Shown in pieces: positions 23,996-32,083 of a stretch of 36,386 nt of DNA. The translations under genes were made by a program, and so were the position numbers. Under the pieces are notes generated by a model. That model was not told the origin of the DNA, did no database searches, and saw only the letters and a program-made list of their open reading frames with translations. Positions within the stretch are counted from its first letter, which is position 1. Each line of letters begins with the position of its first letter. Origin of the DNA: JAQGLW01 sp035995725 (GTDB lineage: Bacteria; Pseudomonadota; Gammaproteobacteria; Burkholderiales; Burkholderiaceae_D); the NCBI GenBank assembly GCA_035995725.1, contig DASYKE010000034.1, positions 1-36,386 on the forward strand. The letters are read 5' to 3'.

Positions 23996-24730
23996 ATGGC
24001 CAACACCACCCATTTCGGTTATCAGACCGTCTCCGAAGAAGCCAAGGCGCATAAAGTTGCCGAGGTGTTCCATTCCGTTGCCGCCAAGTATGACGTGATG
24101 AATGACCTGATGTCTGCCGGGCTGCATCGCGCCTGGAAGGCTTTTACGATTGCGCAGGCAGGCATACGTCCCGGTTTCAAGGTGCTGGATATTGCCGGCG
24201 GGACAGGGGATTTGGCCAAGGCATTTGCCAGGAAAGCCGGCACTGCCGGTGAAGTCTGGCTGACCGACATCAATGAATCGATGTTGCGCACCGGGCGTGA
24301 CCGGCTATTGAACAACGGCTTGTGCACCCCCACATTATTGTGTGACGCTGAAAAGCTGCCATTTCCGGATAATTACTTCGATCGCGTTAGCGTTGCCTTC
24401 GGTCTACGCAACATGACGCACAAGGATGCGGCGCTGGCTGAAATGCGGCGTGTATTGAAGCCTGGCGGCAAATTGCTGGTGCTGGAATTTTCCAGGATAT
24501 GGGAACCGCTGCAAAAGCCGTATGATGTGTATTCATTCTCCGTGCTGCCATGGCTGGGCAGACGTATCGCCGGCGATGCCGACAGTTATCGTTATTTGGC
24601 CGAGTCGATTCGGATGCATCCGGACCAGGATACATTGAAGCAAATGATGCAGGATGCAGGATTGGAACGTGTCCAGTATTTTAATTTGACGGCAGGTGTG
24701 GCCGCGCTTCACACCGGAATCAAACTTTAG
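23996..24730 (+). CDS. ubiE: Ubiquinone/menaquinone methyltransferase UbiE
   Basis: SAM-dependent C-methyltransferase of quinone synthesis (244 residues). The family signature YDVMNDLMSAGLHRAWK lies at 32-48. The SAM-binding motif VLDIAGGTGDLA is at 63-74, followed by the acidic loop LTDINESML. GLRNMTHKDAAL and GKLLVLEFS are later UbiE motifs. An AAGG 8 bases before the ATG is a plausible Shine-Dalgarno. The Tim44-like gene follows within 8 bases, its Shine-Dalgarno overlapping the ubiE stop. Confidence 0.97.
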   Translation: MANTTHFGYQTVSEEAKAHKVAEVFHSVAAKYDVMNDLMSAGLHRAWKAFTIAQAGIRPGFKVLDIAGGTGDLAKAFARKAGTAGEVWLTDINESMLRTGRDRLLNNGLCTPTLLCDAEKLPFPDNYFDRVSVAFGLRNMTHKDAALAEMRRVLKPGGKLLVLEFSRIWEPLQKPYDVYSFSVLPWLGRRIAGDADSYRYLAESIRMHPDQDTLKQMMQDAGLERVQYFNLTAGVAALHTGIKL

Positions 24731-24738
24731 GAGAAAGC

Positions 24739-25671
24739 ATGAAAAAGTTATTTATCGCCTTGTTGGTTGCGGCGGGCGCCATGTCAATGGTCGTAACCGA
24801 TGCCGACGCCAAACGCATGGGCGGCGGCGGCTCCTTTGGCAAACAATCGCAGGGTGTACAGCGTCAGGCGCCGAGCCAGTCGTCGCAGGCGACGAACGCC
24901 GCCAAGCCGGCGGCACCACCCGCCGCAGCGCCGGGCGCACCGGTACCGAAGCCAGCCAGTCCATGGCGCGGCATCCTGGGCGGTGCATTGCTTGGCCTGG
25001 GCCTGGGCGCATTGCTGTCCCACCTGGGCATAGGCGGTGCATTCGCCGGCATGATCAGCACAATCCTGATGATTGCATTACTGGCACTGGCTGCGATGTT
25101 CATCTATCGCATGTTCGTGCGCCGCAAAAACGGTACAGGTGACACTGCCCAACCTGCTTTCGCCGGCGCTTATTCCGCACGCAACACGACGCCGGAAATC
25201 GGGTCGCGCGTTGAGTCTTACGGTCGACCGGCGGCATTGCAGGCAGACACCGCAGCGACATCGGGTACCGCGCCTGCTGCCGCTGCTCCATGGGGCATAC
25301 CGGCGGATTTCGATGTACCGGGTTTCCTGCGCAACGCGAAAACCTACTTTATCCGGCTGCAGGCTGCATGGGACAGAGGCGATATCAACGACATCCGTGA
25401 ATTCACGACGCCGGAAATGTTTGCCGAGCTGAAGATGCAGCTGCAGGAACGTGGCGCAGCGGCCAACCATACGGATGTGGTGTCGCTGGATGCCGAATTG
25501 TTGGGAATTGAAGTTGTTGGTGACCAGTATCTAGCCAGTGTGAAGTTTAGCGGCCTGATCAAGGAATCCGAAAATGCCCGGGCCGAACCGTTCGCAGAGG
25601 TCTGGAATTTAACGAAACCGGTCTCCGGCAAGGGCGGCTGGACATTGGCAGGTATTCAACAATTATCCTGA
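24739..25671 (+). CDS. Tim44-like domain membrane protein
   Basis: A 310-residue exported or membrane protein. It has a signal peptide ending near ADA at residue 24, a low-complexity Gln/Ala/Pro region (about 30-75), and one or two membrane segments (GILGGALLGLGLGALL and ISTILMIALLALAAMFIY, about 78-120). A C-terminal Tim44-like domain follows (about 190-310: FLRNAKTYFIRLQAAWDRGD, TPEMFAELKMQL, FSGLIKESENARAEPF). The bacterial function is unknown. The Shine-Dalgarno AGGAG overlaps the ubiE stop, so the two are likely translated in one operon, which ends at the terminator at 25774-25805. Confidence 0.88.
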   Translation: MKKLFIALLVAAGAMSMVVTDADAKRMGGGGSFGKQSQGVQRQAPSQSSQATNAAKPAAPPAAAPGAPVPKPASPWRGILGGALLGLGLGALLSHLGIGGAFAGMISTILMIALLALAAMFIYRMFVRRKNGTGDTAQPAFAGAYSARNTTPEIGSRVESYGRPAALQADTAATSGTAPAAAAPWGIPADFDVPGFLRNAKTYFIRLQAAWDRGDINDIREFTTPEMFAELKMQLQERGAAANHTDVVSLDAELLGIEVVGDQYLASVKFSGLIKESENARAEPFAEVWNLTKPVSGKGGWTLAGIQQLS

Positions 25672-25773
25672 ACAGATGGATGGCATCTTCTCGACGGGCA
25701 AAGAGGCTTGTAACGGATTGAAATCCCGCCACGCCAAACCTGTATAAAGCCGGCATCAGACCGATCGCTCGAA

Positions 25774-25805
25774 ACCGTCCGCAGATAATTGCGGGCGGTT
25801 TTTTT
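25774..25805 (+). terminator. Rho-independent terminator after ubiE/Tim44 operon
   Basis: A 10-pair stem (ACCGTCCGCA with TGCGGGCGGT, one G-U) and a 6-base loop are followed by seven T. It sits 103 bases after the Tim44-like stop and before the PerM gene. Confidence 0.9.
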
Positions 25806-25858
25806 ATGTGCATTCGAAATATAGGGTAAATTCCACAATTCCTTAAACAAAAAACGCC

Positions 25859-26872
25859 ATGCCCACCCCGCCCAAACTCAGTCCGGCTGTAATTGCATCG
25901 TATATTCTCGCAGCATCTGCCTTGCTTCTGGTGCTGCAAAAGGGCTTGCTCGCCGCGCTTTTTTCCGGCTTGCTGGTGTACTCCCTCGTCCATTTGCTGG
26001 TGCCCATGCTCGGCAAGAAAATCAGCGGGCAGGGCGCAAAGATGGTGTCCGTAGCCCTGCTCAGCGTTCTGATTGTGGTGGCATTGTCGGCAGCGATCTG
26101 GGGAACAATCTCCTTTTTAACAAGCGATGCGGGCAGCCTTCAAGTCCTGCTGCAAAAAATGGCTGACATCATCGAAGCATCACGCGGCCAGATTCCCGAG
26201 TGGCTGCGCGATCATCTGCCCGACAGTGCCGAATCTCTCAAGCAAATGATAACCGCCTGGCTGCGTGAACATGCGGTCGAAGCAAAATCGATGGGACAGG
26301 AGGCCGGACGCACGATAGCCCACTTGCTGATCGGCATGGTGATCGGTGCGATGGCTGCCCTGTTCGAGACGACCACGCCGCACAACTACCGGCCGTTGGC
26401 CGCTGCATTGCATGAGCGCGTCGTTAATTTGAATAACGCCTTCCGGCAGATTGTGTTCGCGCAGGTTCGCATCGCTGCGATCAATACGGTATTCACGGCG
26501 ATCTTTCTGTTGATCGTATTGCCGCTGGCCGGAATCAACTTGCCGCTGTCGAAGAGCATGGTCGCGATCACGTTTTTCGCGGGTGTGCTCCCGGTGATCG
26601 GCAATCTGATTTCAAATACGGTGATCGTCGTCGTTGCCTTGTCGCATTCGCTGCACACGGCGATTGCGGCATTGGTATTTCTGGTGGTGATTCACAAACT
26701 GGAATATTTTCTGAATGCAAAAATTATCGGCTCGCATATCAACGCACGCGCATGGGAACTGCTGGCGGCGATGCTGGTAATGGAATCAGTGTTCGGCATG
26801 CCGGGCATCATTGCGGCGCCGGTACTATATGCATACGTTAAAAAAGAATTAGCGGATCGCGGGTTGGTTTGA
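25859..26872 (+). CDS. AI-2E/PerM-family transporter
   Basis: A 337-residue polytopic inner-membrane protein of the AI-2E/PerM family, which includes the E. coli AI-2 exporter TqsA, the permease PerM and sodium-linked exporters; the substrate is not shown. Hydrophobic segments occur at about 10-40 (two), 60-80, 150-170, 205-235, 240-265, 270-290 and near the C-terminus. An amphipathic soluble insertion (LPDSAESLKQMITAWLREHA, about 120-140) separates the N-terminal group from the rest. It lies alone after the preceding terminator and converges with the DUF6139 gene. Confidence 0.85.
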   Translation: MPTPPKLSPAVIASYILAASALLLVLQKGLLAALFSGLLVYSLVHLLVPMLGKKISGQGAKMVSVALLSVLIVVALSAAIWGTISFLTSDAGSLQVLLQKMADIIEASRGQIPEWLRDHLPDSAESLKQMITAWLREHAVEAKSMGQEAGRTIAHLLIGMVIGAMAALFETTTPHNYRPLAAALHERVVNLNNAFRQIVFAQVRIAAINTVFTAIFLLIVLPLAGINLPLSKSMVAITFFAGVLPVIGNLISNTVIVVVALSHSLHTAIAALVFLVVIHKLEYFLNAKIIGSHINARAWELLAAMLVMESVFGMPGIIAAPVLYAYVKKELADRGLV

Positions 26873-27033
26873 ATCGGATTTTACCGTGGCCGACCCTGAC
26901 AGCAATACGGACTATGCTCGACACCGGAACGACGGCTGAAACGGGTCATGGCTGCTTTCTGTCGCAGGTGCCATGCTTTTCGCCAATACCCGACTGCCAA
27001 TACCCCACTGTTAAGGAGTGCGGCCGAATTGGC

Positions 27034-27068
27034 CTTGCAGCCTGCGACTGGTGCCAGCCGCAGGCAAG
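27034..27068. terminator. Strong hairpin between convergent PerM and DUF6139 genes
   Basis: GCCTGCGACTGG (27040-27051) pairs with CCAGCCGCAGGC (27054-27065) with one mismatch, and CTT/AAG extends the outer stem. It lies 6 bases beyond the DUF6139 stop. No T run follows on either strand, so it may stabilise mRNA ends rather than terminate. Confidence 0.5.
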
Positions 27069-27073
27069 CCGGA

Positions 27074-27325
27074 TTACATGTCCTGACTGATTGGGATAAG
27101 ATTTTTTATACTGGTGATTGCGTAACCTTTGGCACTGATTTGTTCGAGAGGATCTTCAATCAAAAATTCACTGAGCTTGTCTTTTTTCTCGTCAAAATCG
27201 ATGCTGCGCTTGGCGGCTTGCCAGTCGATATTTGTGGCTTCTTCAGGAATCAGGTTTCCCTCCGGAACAGCCAGATAAGAATATCGGCCACCGTTTTCAA
27301 GTCTTTTGTATATATCCAGGCGCAT
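27074..27325 (-). CDS. DUF6139 family small protein
   Basis: An 83-residue soluble protein of a small betaproteobacterial family (DUF6139) of unknown function. It opens MRLDIYKRLENGGRYSYLAV; the PEGNLIPEEATNIDW segment (about 21-35) and an acidic and basic middle follow. AAGGAT lies about 8 bases before the ATG, supporting the start. It is 120 bases downstream of terC on the same strand. I recognise the N-terminal pattern but know of no assigned function. Confidence 0.7.
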   Translation of the reverse strand: MRLDIYKRLENGGRYSYLAVPEGNLIPEEATNIDWQAAKRSIDFDEKKDKLSEFLIEDPLEQISAKGYAITSIKNLIPISQDM

Positions 27326-27445
27326 AATTCATCCTTTAAAAATGGAAGTCTGTTTTGGACTGCGCACCGTCGCAAAGGTTGCGCATTAATAAAGATGAAA
27401 TTGACGGGCGTTTCCCTTATCACGCACGGACCTTTAACGAAAAGC

Positions 27446-28213
27446 TCATTGCCGGTTTGCATCCTTGCTATCCACTCCATACGGTCCGCGTAGCTGCACT
27501 GCCCGTGTCGCGCGTTTGCGCATGTTGATATTGAGCATCTCGACTGCCACCGAGAATGCCATTGCGGTGTAGATATAGCCCTTCGGTATATGGTGGCCGA
27601 ATCCTTCCGCGATCAGTACTACGCCGACGACGACCAGAAACGATAACGCAAGCATCTTGATCGTCGGATGTGTCGATACAAAACGGCCGATAGGGCCGGC
27701 AAACAGCATCATCAAGCCAACCGATACCACTACCGCAGCAATCATGACCAGGATCTCATCGACCAAGCCCACGGCGGTGATGATCGAGTCGAGCGAAAAT
27801 ACGATGTCGATCAGCATGATTTGTACGATCACAGCGGCGAAGGTCGTCTTGACCGCGTTCGCGGTATGGCCTTCTTCGCCTTCAAGCGATTGATGGATTT
27901 CGCCGACGCTTTTCCACAGCAGGAACAGGCCGCCCAAAATCAGCACCAGGTCGCGTCCGGAGATTTTATGTTGAAATATAGTAAACAGCGGCGCGGTAAG
28001 GCCGACAATCCAGGCCAGCATCACCAGCAGACCGATACGCATGAACATCGCGGCGAACAGGCCGAGCCGCCGCGCCGTTTCTCTTCGATCCGGCGGTAAT
28101 TTGTCGACCAGGATCGAAATGAAGATGATGTTGTCGATGCCGAGCACCAGCTCAAGCGCGGTAAGGGTAGCAAAAGCGACCCAGATTTGGGGATCCGTGA
28201 GCAGTTCCAGCAT
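27446..28213 (-). CDS. TerC/Alx-family integral membrane protein
   Basis: Inner-membrane protein of the TerC family; members are linked to tellurite resistance, Mn2+ export (Alx, MeeF/MeeY) and metallation of exported proteins. The start at 28213, with AGGAGA just upstream, gives 255 residues and MLELLTDPQIWVAF; the longer frame to 28402 is not supported. Conserved acidic membrane residues lie in LELVLGIDNIIFI (Glu21, Asp27) and MLIDIVFSLDSIITAVG. About seven hydrophobic helices are visible, with a soluble loop (HQSLEGEEGH) near residue 110. I looked for a yybP-ykoY Mn riboswitch in the 222-base leader and did not see one. Confidence 0.92.
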   Translation of the reverse strand: MLELLTDPQIWVAFATLTALELVLGIDNIIFISILVDKLPPDRRETARRLGLFAAMFMRIGLLVMLAWIVGLTAPLFTIFQHKISGRDLVLILGGLFLLWKSVGEIHQSLEGEEGHTANAVKTTFAAVIVQIMLIDIVFSLDSIITAVGLVDEILVMIAAVVVSVGLMMLFAGPIGRFVSTHPTIKMLALSFLVVVGVVLIAEGFGHHIPKGYIYTAMAFSVAVEMLNINMRKRATRAVQLRGPYGVDSKDANRQ

Positions 28214-28435
28214 AATAGTTCTCCTGGCCATTTGTGCCGATGAATTCGGCAGTTGTTTTGAAACGCACTTCATCGGCGGCAATCCGCACCGGCACAATGC
28301 TGGCCGCCCCGGTGTCGGTATCGTCGGTGGTGAAGTGAGTTCGAGACAAGAAAAATTCCACGGCGTCGCAGTGATAAGCGGCATCCGGGCGAAAGTCAAC
28401 AAGGGCGCGGTTCAATCCACGCCCGCTTTAATCAT

Positions 28436-29125
28436 TTAGTCTTTACCGGCGAAACCGAGCAGCTGCAGCAAGCTGGTGAACAGGTTGAAGATCGACACGA
28501 ACAATGTCACGGTAGCCATCACGTAATTGGTTTCGCCGCCGCGCACGATGTTGCCGGTTTCATGGAGAATCAGGCCCGACATCAGCAATACGAAGACGGC
28601 GGACACTGTCAGCGAAAGCGCCGGGATGTTCAGAAAAAGCGCAGCCAGTCCAGCCAGAAAGGCGGTCAATATACCCACGGTCAAAAACCCACCCATGAAT
28701 GACATGTCGCGTTTGCTCACGAGCGCATATGCCGACAATCCCATAAAAATCGCCGCGGTGGCGCCCAACGCCATCATCACAGTTTGCGTGCCGCTGGGCA
28801 TGTTGAGGTAATGGCTGATGATAGGCCCAAGCGTATAACCCATGAAGCCGGTCAGCGCAAAAACCAGCGCTACGCCCAAGCTGCGGTCACGGTATCTGGT
28901 AACGAAAAACAACAGGGCGAAGTAGCCGACCAGCGTAATGATGATGCCAGGATGCGGCAGTCCCAATGCGACCGACGCGCTGGCCGTCAGCGCGGCAAAG
29001 CCGAGACACAGCGACAGCAGCATGTAAGTATTGCGCAGCACGCGCAGCGCTGCGCTGTCGATCACGGTGGTGGCCGACTGCGTGCGCAGCGAATTGCCGC
29101 GCAAAGTGTTGTAACGATCGTTCAT
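28436..29125 (-). CDS. Bax inhibitor-1/YccA family protein
   Basis: An integral membrane protein with about seven helices (229 residues from MNDRYNTLRG at 29125). Bacterial BI-1 proteins such as YccA and YbhL modulate FtsH activity or act as Ca2+ leaks. Family features are a first helix after VLRNTYMLLSLCLGF, GFMGYTLGPI, ALVSKRDMSFMGGFL and the C-terminal conserved ETNYVMATVTLFVSIFNLF followed by a short charged end. The frame could extend to 29167 but the added 14 residues are not family-like. It lies upstream of terC on the same strand, 222 bases away, and is divergent from the LysR gene. Confidence 0.92.
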   Translation of the reverse strand: MNDRYNTLRGNSLRTQSATTVIDSAALRVLRNTYMLLSLCLGFAALTASASVALGLPHPGIIITLVGYFALLFFVTRYRDRSLGVALVFALTGFMGYTLGPIISHYLNMPSGTQTVMMALGATAAIFMGLSAYALVSKRDMSFMGGFLTVGILTAFLAGLAALFLNIPALSLTVSAVFVLLMSGLILHETGNIVRGGETNYVMATVTLFVSIFNLFTSLLQLLGFAGKD

Positions 29126-29255
29126 GGCCGGATGCCTATAAAATGAAAAAAGATTCGGATAAAGCAAACTTGTATTTGATATGAGCTAGCAATCGAATAA
29201 AAGCTCCATCGCGCTCACGAATTGAATAATATCGGTATCGTAATGCTTCAAAAAG

Positions 29256-29280
29256 CGAAGATTATAGAATAATTACTTCG
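29256..29280. promoter_or_regulatory. Palindrome before the NhaR-like gene
   Basis: ATTAT-AGA-ATAAT (29261-29273), flanked by CGAAG and CTTCG, lies 14 bases before the ATG at 29294. TAGAAT within it resembles a -10 box. It resembles a LysR T-N11-A autoregulatory site, but position and function are unproven. Confidence 0.4.
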
Positions 29281-29293
29281 TAAAAGCAGGAAA

Positions 29294-30217
29294 ATGAAAA
29301 CGACAGGCCTTAACTTTCGGCATCTCTATTATTTCTGGGTTGTAGCCAAGGAAGGCAGCGTCACGCGTGCCGCAGAACGGCTTGACGTTGCAATACAGAC
29401 AATCAGCGCGCAACTAAGCCTTCTCGAGCAATCGATCGGCAAGTCGTTGCTTGCACCGCAGGGCCGCCGTCTGGTACCTACTGAAGCTGGGCGCGTGGCG
29501 TTGCGCTATGCCGATCAGATTTTTCTGCTGGGCGAGCAGATGCAGGATGCGCTGGCCGACTCGGATGTGGACCGAACCATGCGTCTGACCGTCGGTATTT
29601 CGGACTCTGTTCCCAAACTGATCTCGTCCCGTCTGCTGGAGGCGGCGCTGCGGTTGCCAGAGCGAGTCAAGCTGGTGTGCTACGAAGACAATTTCGAGTC
29701 GCTGCTGGGCGACTTGTCGGTGCACAAGCTCGACGTTGTCTTGACGGACCGGGCGGTGCCCTCGGGCACCACGCTGCGCGTCTTCAGCCATTTGCTGGGA
29801 GAAAGCGAAATCATGCTGTTCGGGGTGCCGGAACTCGCCAAAAAATACCGTGCGGAATTCCCGGCCAGCCTGAATGCCGCACCGTTGTTGCTTCCCACAC
29901 GCAACAATGCAATTCGCGGACGAATCGACCACTGGTTCGAAGCGCATGACCTGCGGCCGGACGTGGTCGGGGAATTCGATGACAATGCGCTGTTAAACAC
30001 CTTCGGCCGCAGCGGATTGGGATTGTTTCCAGCGCCATCGGCATTGGCTGCCGACGTCGAAGAACAGTTCAGCGCGATACCCGTCGGCGAAATTACAGAG
30101 GTGCGCGAACAGTTTTACGCGATTTCCAATGAGCGCAAGATCAAGCATCCGGCGGTCGATGCAATTCTATCGGCGATTCACGGCAGAACCTTTTCGACAG
30201 CCAGGCGCAGCGGCTAG
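29294..30217 (+). CDS. nhaR: NhaR-like LysR-family transcriptional activator
   Basis: A 307-residue LysR-type regulator that resembles E. coli NhaR, the activator of the Na+/H+ antiporter gene nhaA. The opening NFRHLYYFWVVAKEGSVTRA parallels NhaR, with the winged helix-turn-helix at about 6-65 (AAERLDVAIQTISAQLSLLE). The C-terminal effector domain includes LVCYEDNFESLLGDLSVHKL and VVGEFDDNALLNTFGR, also NhaR-like. AGGA lies just before the ATG. No nhaA gene is adjacent; the neighbours are a BI-1 protein and a hydrolase. Its target and inducer are therefore open. An inverted repeat TGCGCC/GGCGCA lies downstream (30289-30304). Confidence 0.85.
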   Translation: MKTTGLNFRHLYYFWVVAKEGSVTRAAERLDVAIQTISAQLSLLEQSIGKSLLAPQGRRLVPTEAGRVALRYADQIFLLGEQMQDALADSDVDRTMRLTVGISDSVPKLISSRLLEAALRLPERVKLVCYEDNFESLLGDLSVHKLDVVLTDRAVPSGTTLRVFSHLLGESEIMLFGVPELAKKYRAEFPASLNAAPLLLPTRNNAIRGRIDHWFEAHDLRPDVVGEFDDNALLNTFGRSGLGLFPAPSALAADVEEQFSAIPVGEITEVREQFYAISNERKIKHPAVDAILSAIHGRTFSTARRSG

Positions 30218-30397
30218 CGACCGATTCTCCAGTCACGATGCGTATACACCGACACGCCGGCAATATTTACCGATAAAGACGGTTGGCGTGCGCCCCATGG
30301 CGCAGCGCTCTGGCGCCAGATATCGATGGTGAATCAAGGAACTTAGTTTTTGGCTGTGCGTTCATACCGATTCACTATCCATCAAGGAGCGCTGAGT

Positions 30398-31441
30398 ATG
30401 ATCGACGCAAAACATAATAATGTCACTCGTGGTACGCATCCGGCCAGACGAAGCGGTATAGCGCTGCTGGCATTCGGGGCTCTGGTTGCCGCTGCTTTCG
30501 TTGTTCGCAGCAAAACGCGGCAGGCGGAGCGGATCCATCCGCCTATCGGGCAATTCATTGAAGTCGACGGCGTCCGGCTGCATTATGTCGAACGCGGGCA
30601 GGGACAGCCGCTTGTGCTGCTGCATGGCAACGGAACCATGGTTGACGACTTTGCGGTCAGTGGCCTGCTTGACCAGGCCGCCGCCAATTATCGTGTGATC
30701 GCTTTTGACCGGCCCGGGTTCGGCCATAGCGAGCGTCCGCACGGCAAGATATGGACCCCGATCGCGCAAGCCCAACTGTTGCACCGCGCATTGCAGCAAC
30801 TCGGGATTGAACGGCCGATTGTGGTCGGACACTCGTGGGGCACGCTGGTTGCGCTGGCACTGGCGCTGGAGTTTCCGGCCTATGTTCGCAGTCTGGTCCT
30901 GTTATCCGGATATTACTATCCAAGCATGCGGCTCGATTTGCCGTTAGCTGCGTCGCCGGCAATTCCAATCCTGGGTAATCTGATGCGTTACACCGTCTCG
31001 CCGTTACTCGGGCGTTTGATGTGGCCTGCAGTGATCAAGAGAATGTTCAGCCCGGCCGCAGTATCGCCGGGTTTTGAAGCGTTTCCTGTCTGGATGGCAT
31101 TGCGGCCTTCACAACTGCGCGCAAGCGCTGCGGAAAGTGCGCTGATGATTCCTGCCGCGATGACGCTTGGCCGGCGTTACCGGGAACTGACAATGCCGGT
31201 GGTGCTCATGGCTGGCGCAGGCGATCGCATTGCCAATGCACAGCACAATTCGGCGCGATTGCATGACGAACTGCGGCAGAGCGACTTGCGGTTGACGCCT
31301 GGGGCGGGTCACATGATTCATCACCTGCAGCCGGACCAGGTGATGGCAGCGATCGATTCGGCAGAAAAAGCAGGGGGACTGGAACCGGTATCCTTGCCAA
31401 CATCTCATGCCGATGTATTGGGCGCACGAAGCGTGCATTAA
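30398..31441 (+). CDS. Alpha/beta-fold hydrolase
   Basis: A 347-residue alpha/beta hydrolase with an N-terminal hydrophobic segment (GIALLAFGALVAAAFVV, about 20-36), suggesting a membrane anchor or signal. The oxyanion region is HGNG at 76-79, the nucleophile elbow is GHSWG (Ser146), and the likely acid is Asp276 in AGAGDRI with His305 in GAGHMIH. It resembles epoxide hydrolase/haloperoxidase-type enzymes; the substrate is unknown. The start at 30398 has AGGAG 8 bases upstream; an in-frame TTG at 30350 is less likely. A strong terminator follows at once, so it is probably monocistronic. Confidence 0.85.
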   Translation: MIDAKHNNVTRGTHPARRSGIALLAFGALVAAAFVVRSKTRQAERIHPPIGQFIEVDGVRLHYVERGQGQPLVLLHGNGTMVDDFAVSGLLDQAAANYRVIAFDRPGFGHSERPHGKIWTPIAQAQLLHRALQQLGIERPIVVGHSWGTLVALALALEFPAYVRSLVLLSGYYYPSMRLDLPLAASPAIPILGNLMRYTVSPLLGRLMWPAVIKRMFSPAAVSPGFEAFPVWMALRPSQLRASAAESALMIPAAMTLGRRYRELTMPVVLMAGAGDRIANAQHNSARLHDELRQSDLRLTPGAGHMIHHLQPDQVMAAIDSAEKAGGLEPVSLPTSHADVLGARSVH

Positions 31442-31476
31442 CCCGGGCTTGCGCCATATTCGAAGTGGGTGAACAT

Positions 31477-31511
31477 GAAAGGGGCGCAGAGTTTGCGCCC
31501 CTTTCTTTTTT
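31477..31511 (+). terminator. Rho-independent terminator after the hydrolase gene
   Basis: A 12-pair stem (GAAAGGGGCGCA with TGCGCCCCTTTC) and a 5-base loop are followed by six T, 35 bases after the stop. Confidence 0.93.
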
Positions 31512-32083
31512 AAACAAACTGCGCAGCACAAAGCATCTGATGTCGGCCATAAACTTTCTGCAAGGAAAAATTTCCAACTTTATCCTTCAGTGGCGAGCCG
31601 GTTCAATCCTAACGTAAATAGAACCAGGACATGATGGCACAGGCGATCAGGTCGGCGCCGGATTCGACTTCGGTGACTTGCGAAGCGCTTGATTTTCCAC
31701 CTTTGTGATACTCCTGCCGTCACAGGTTCATCGCTGCAAGCAAGTGCACTGACTTTCCAAACATAACGGCTACCGTCACCAAAACCTCATGAATCCGGTA
31801 CAGCTTGCGTACGGATCACGGTTCGCCGCCTGACTACATCTGTTGATATCTGCCTATATTAAAAACGTCTTGTCGTGGTATTGGCTAAGGATTATGCTCA
31901 TACTAGTAATTATCGATTAGATAATTACCGTTTGCGACAACATCGGTTGCTGTAGTGCAACTTGATTTAAATCCGAAGGTGGATCCTACGCGGTTTGTTC
32001 TTCCATCGTGTTTTCGGATTGGTGGCTTCCGGACAGGTAGCGACGATATTGAAGTAGTTTATAACCACAAAAGGAGACTTACT
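31512..32083. other. Spacer before the TRAP operon
   Basis: No confident gene in 572 bases. On the minus strand, 31609-31719 holds an open stretch of 36 codons plus stop that reads like a protein end (SASQVTEVESGADLIACAI is part) but has no proper start, possibly a decayed gene. The 3' part carries the 9-base-arm palindrome at 31906-31928, weak promoter-like hexamers around 31870-31909, and the AAGGAG Shine-Dalgarno of dctP at about 32071-32076. Confidence 0.55.
31906..31928. promoter_or_regulatory. Perfect palindrome, likely operator of the TRAP operon
   Basis: GTAATTATC-GATTA-GATAATTAC is a 23-base palindrome with 9-base perfect arms. It overlaps or directly follows a weak promoter candidate (TTGGCT at 31881, TAGTAA at 31904) and lies about 155 bases before the dctP start. 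The size fits a dimeric regulator such as GntR- or LysR-type. No regulator gene is adjacent. Confidence 0.55.

Noticed and set aside
26869..27090. Plus-strand 73-codon frame after the PerM gene
   Set aside because: TTG start at the PerM stop, no Shine-Dalgarno, runs through the strong hairpin and into the opposite DUF6139 gene.
28152..28415. Minus-strand 87-codon frame in the terC leader
   Set aside because: Begins at TTG without a Shine-Dalgarno, overlaps the terC start, and resembles no known family.
28214..28435. Possible Mn2+ (yybP-ykoY) riboswitch upstream of terC
   Set aside because: The leader does not show the conserved yybP-ykoY loop sequences; only the Shine-Dalgarno and weak small stems are visible.
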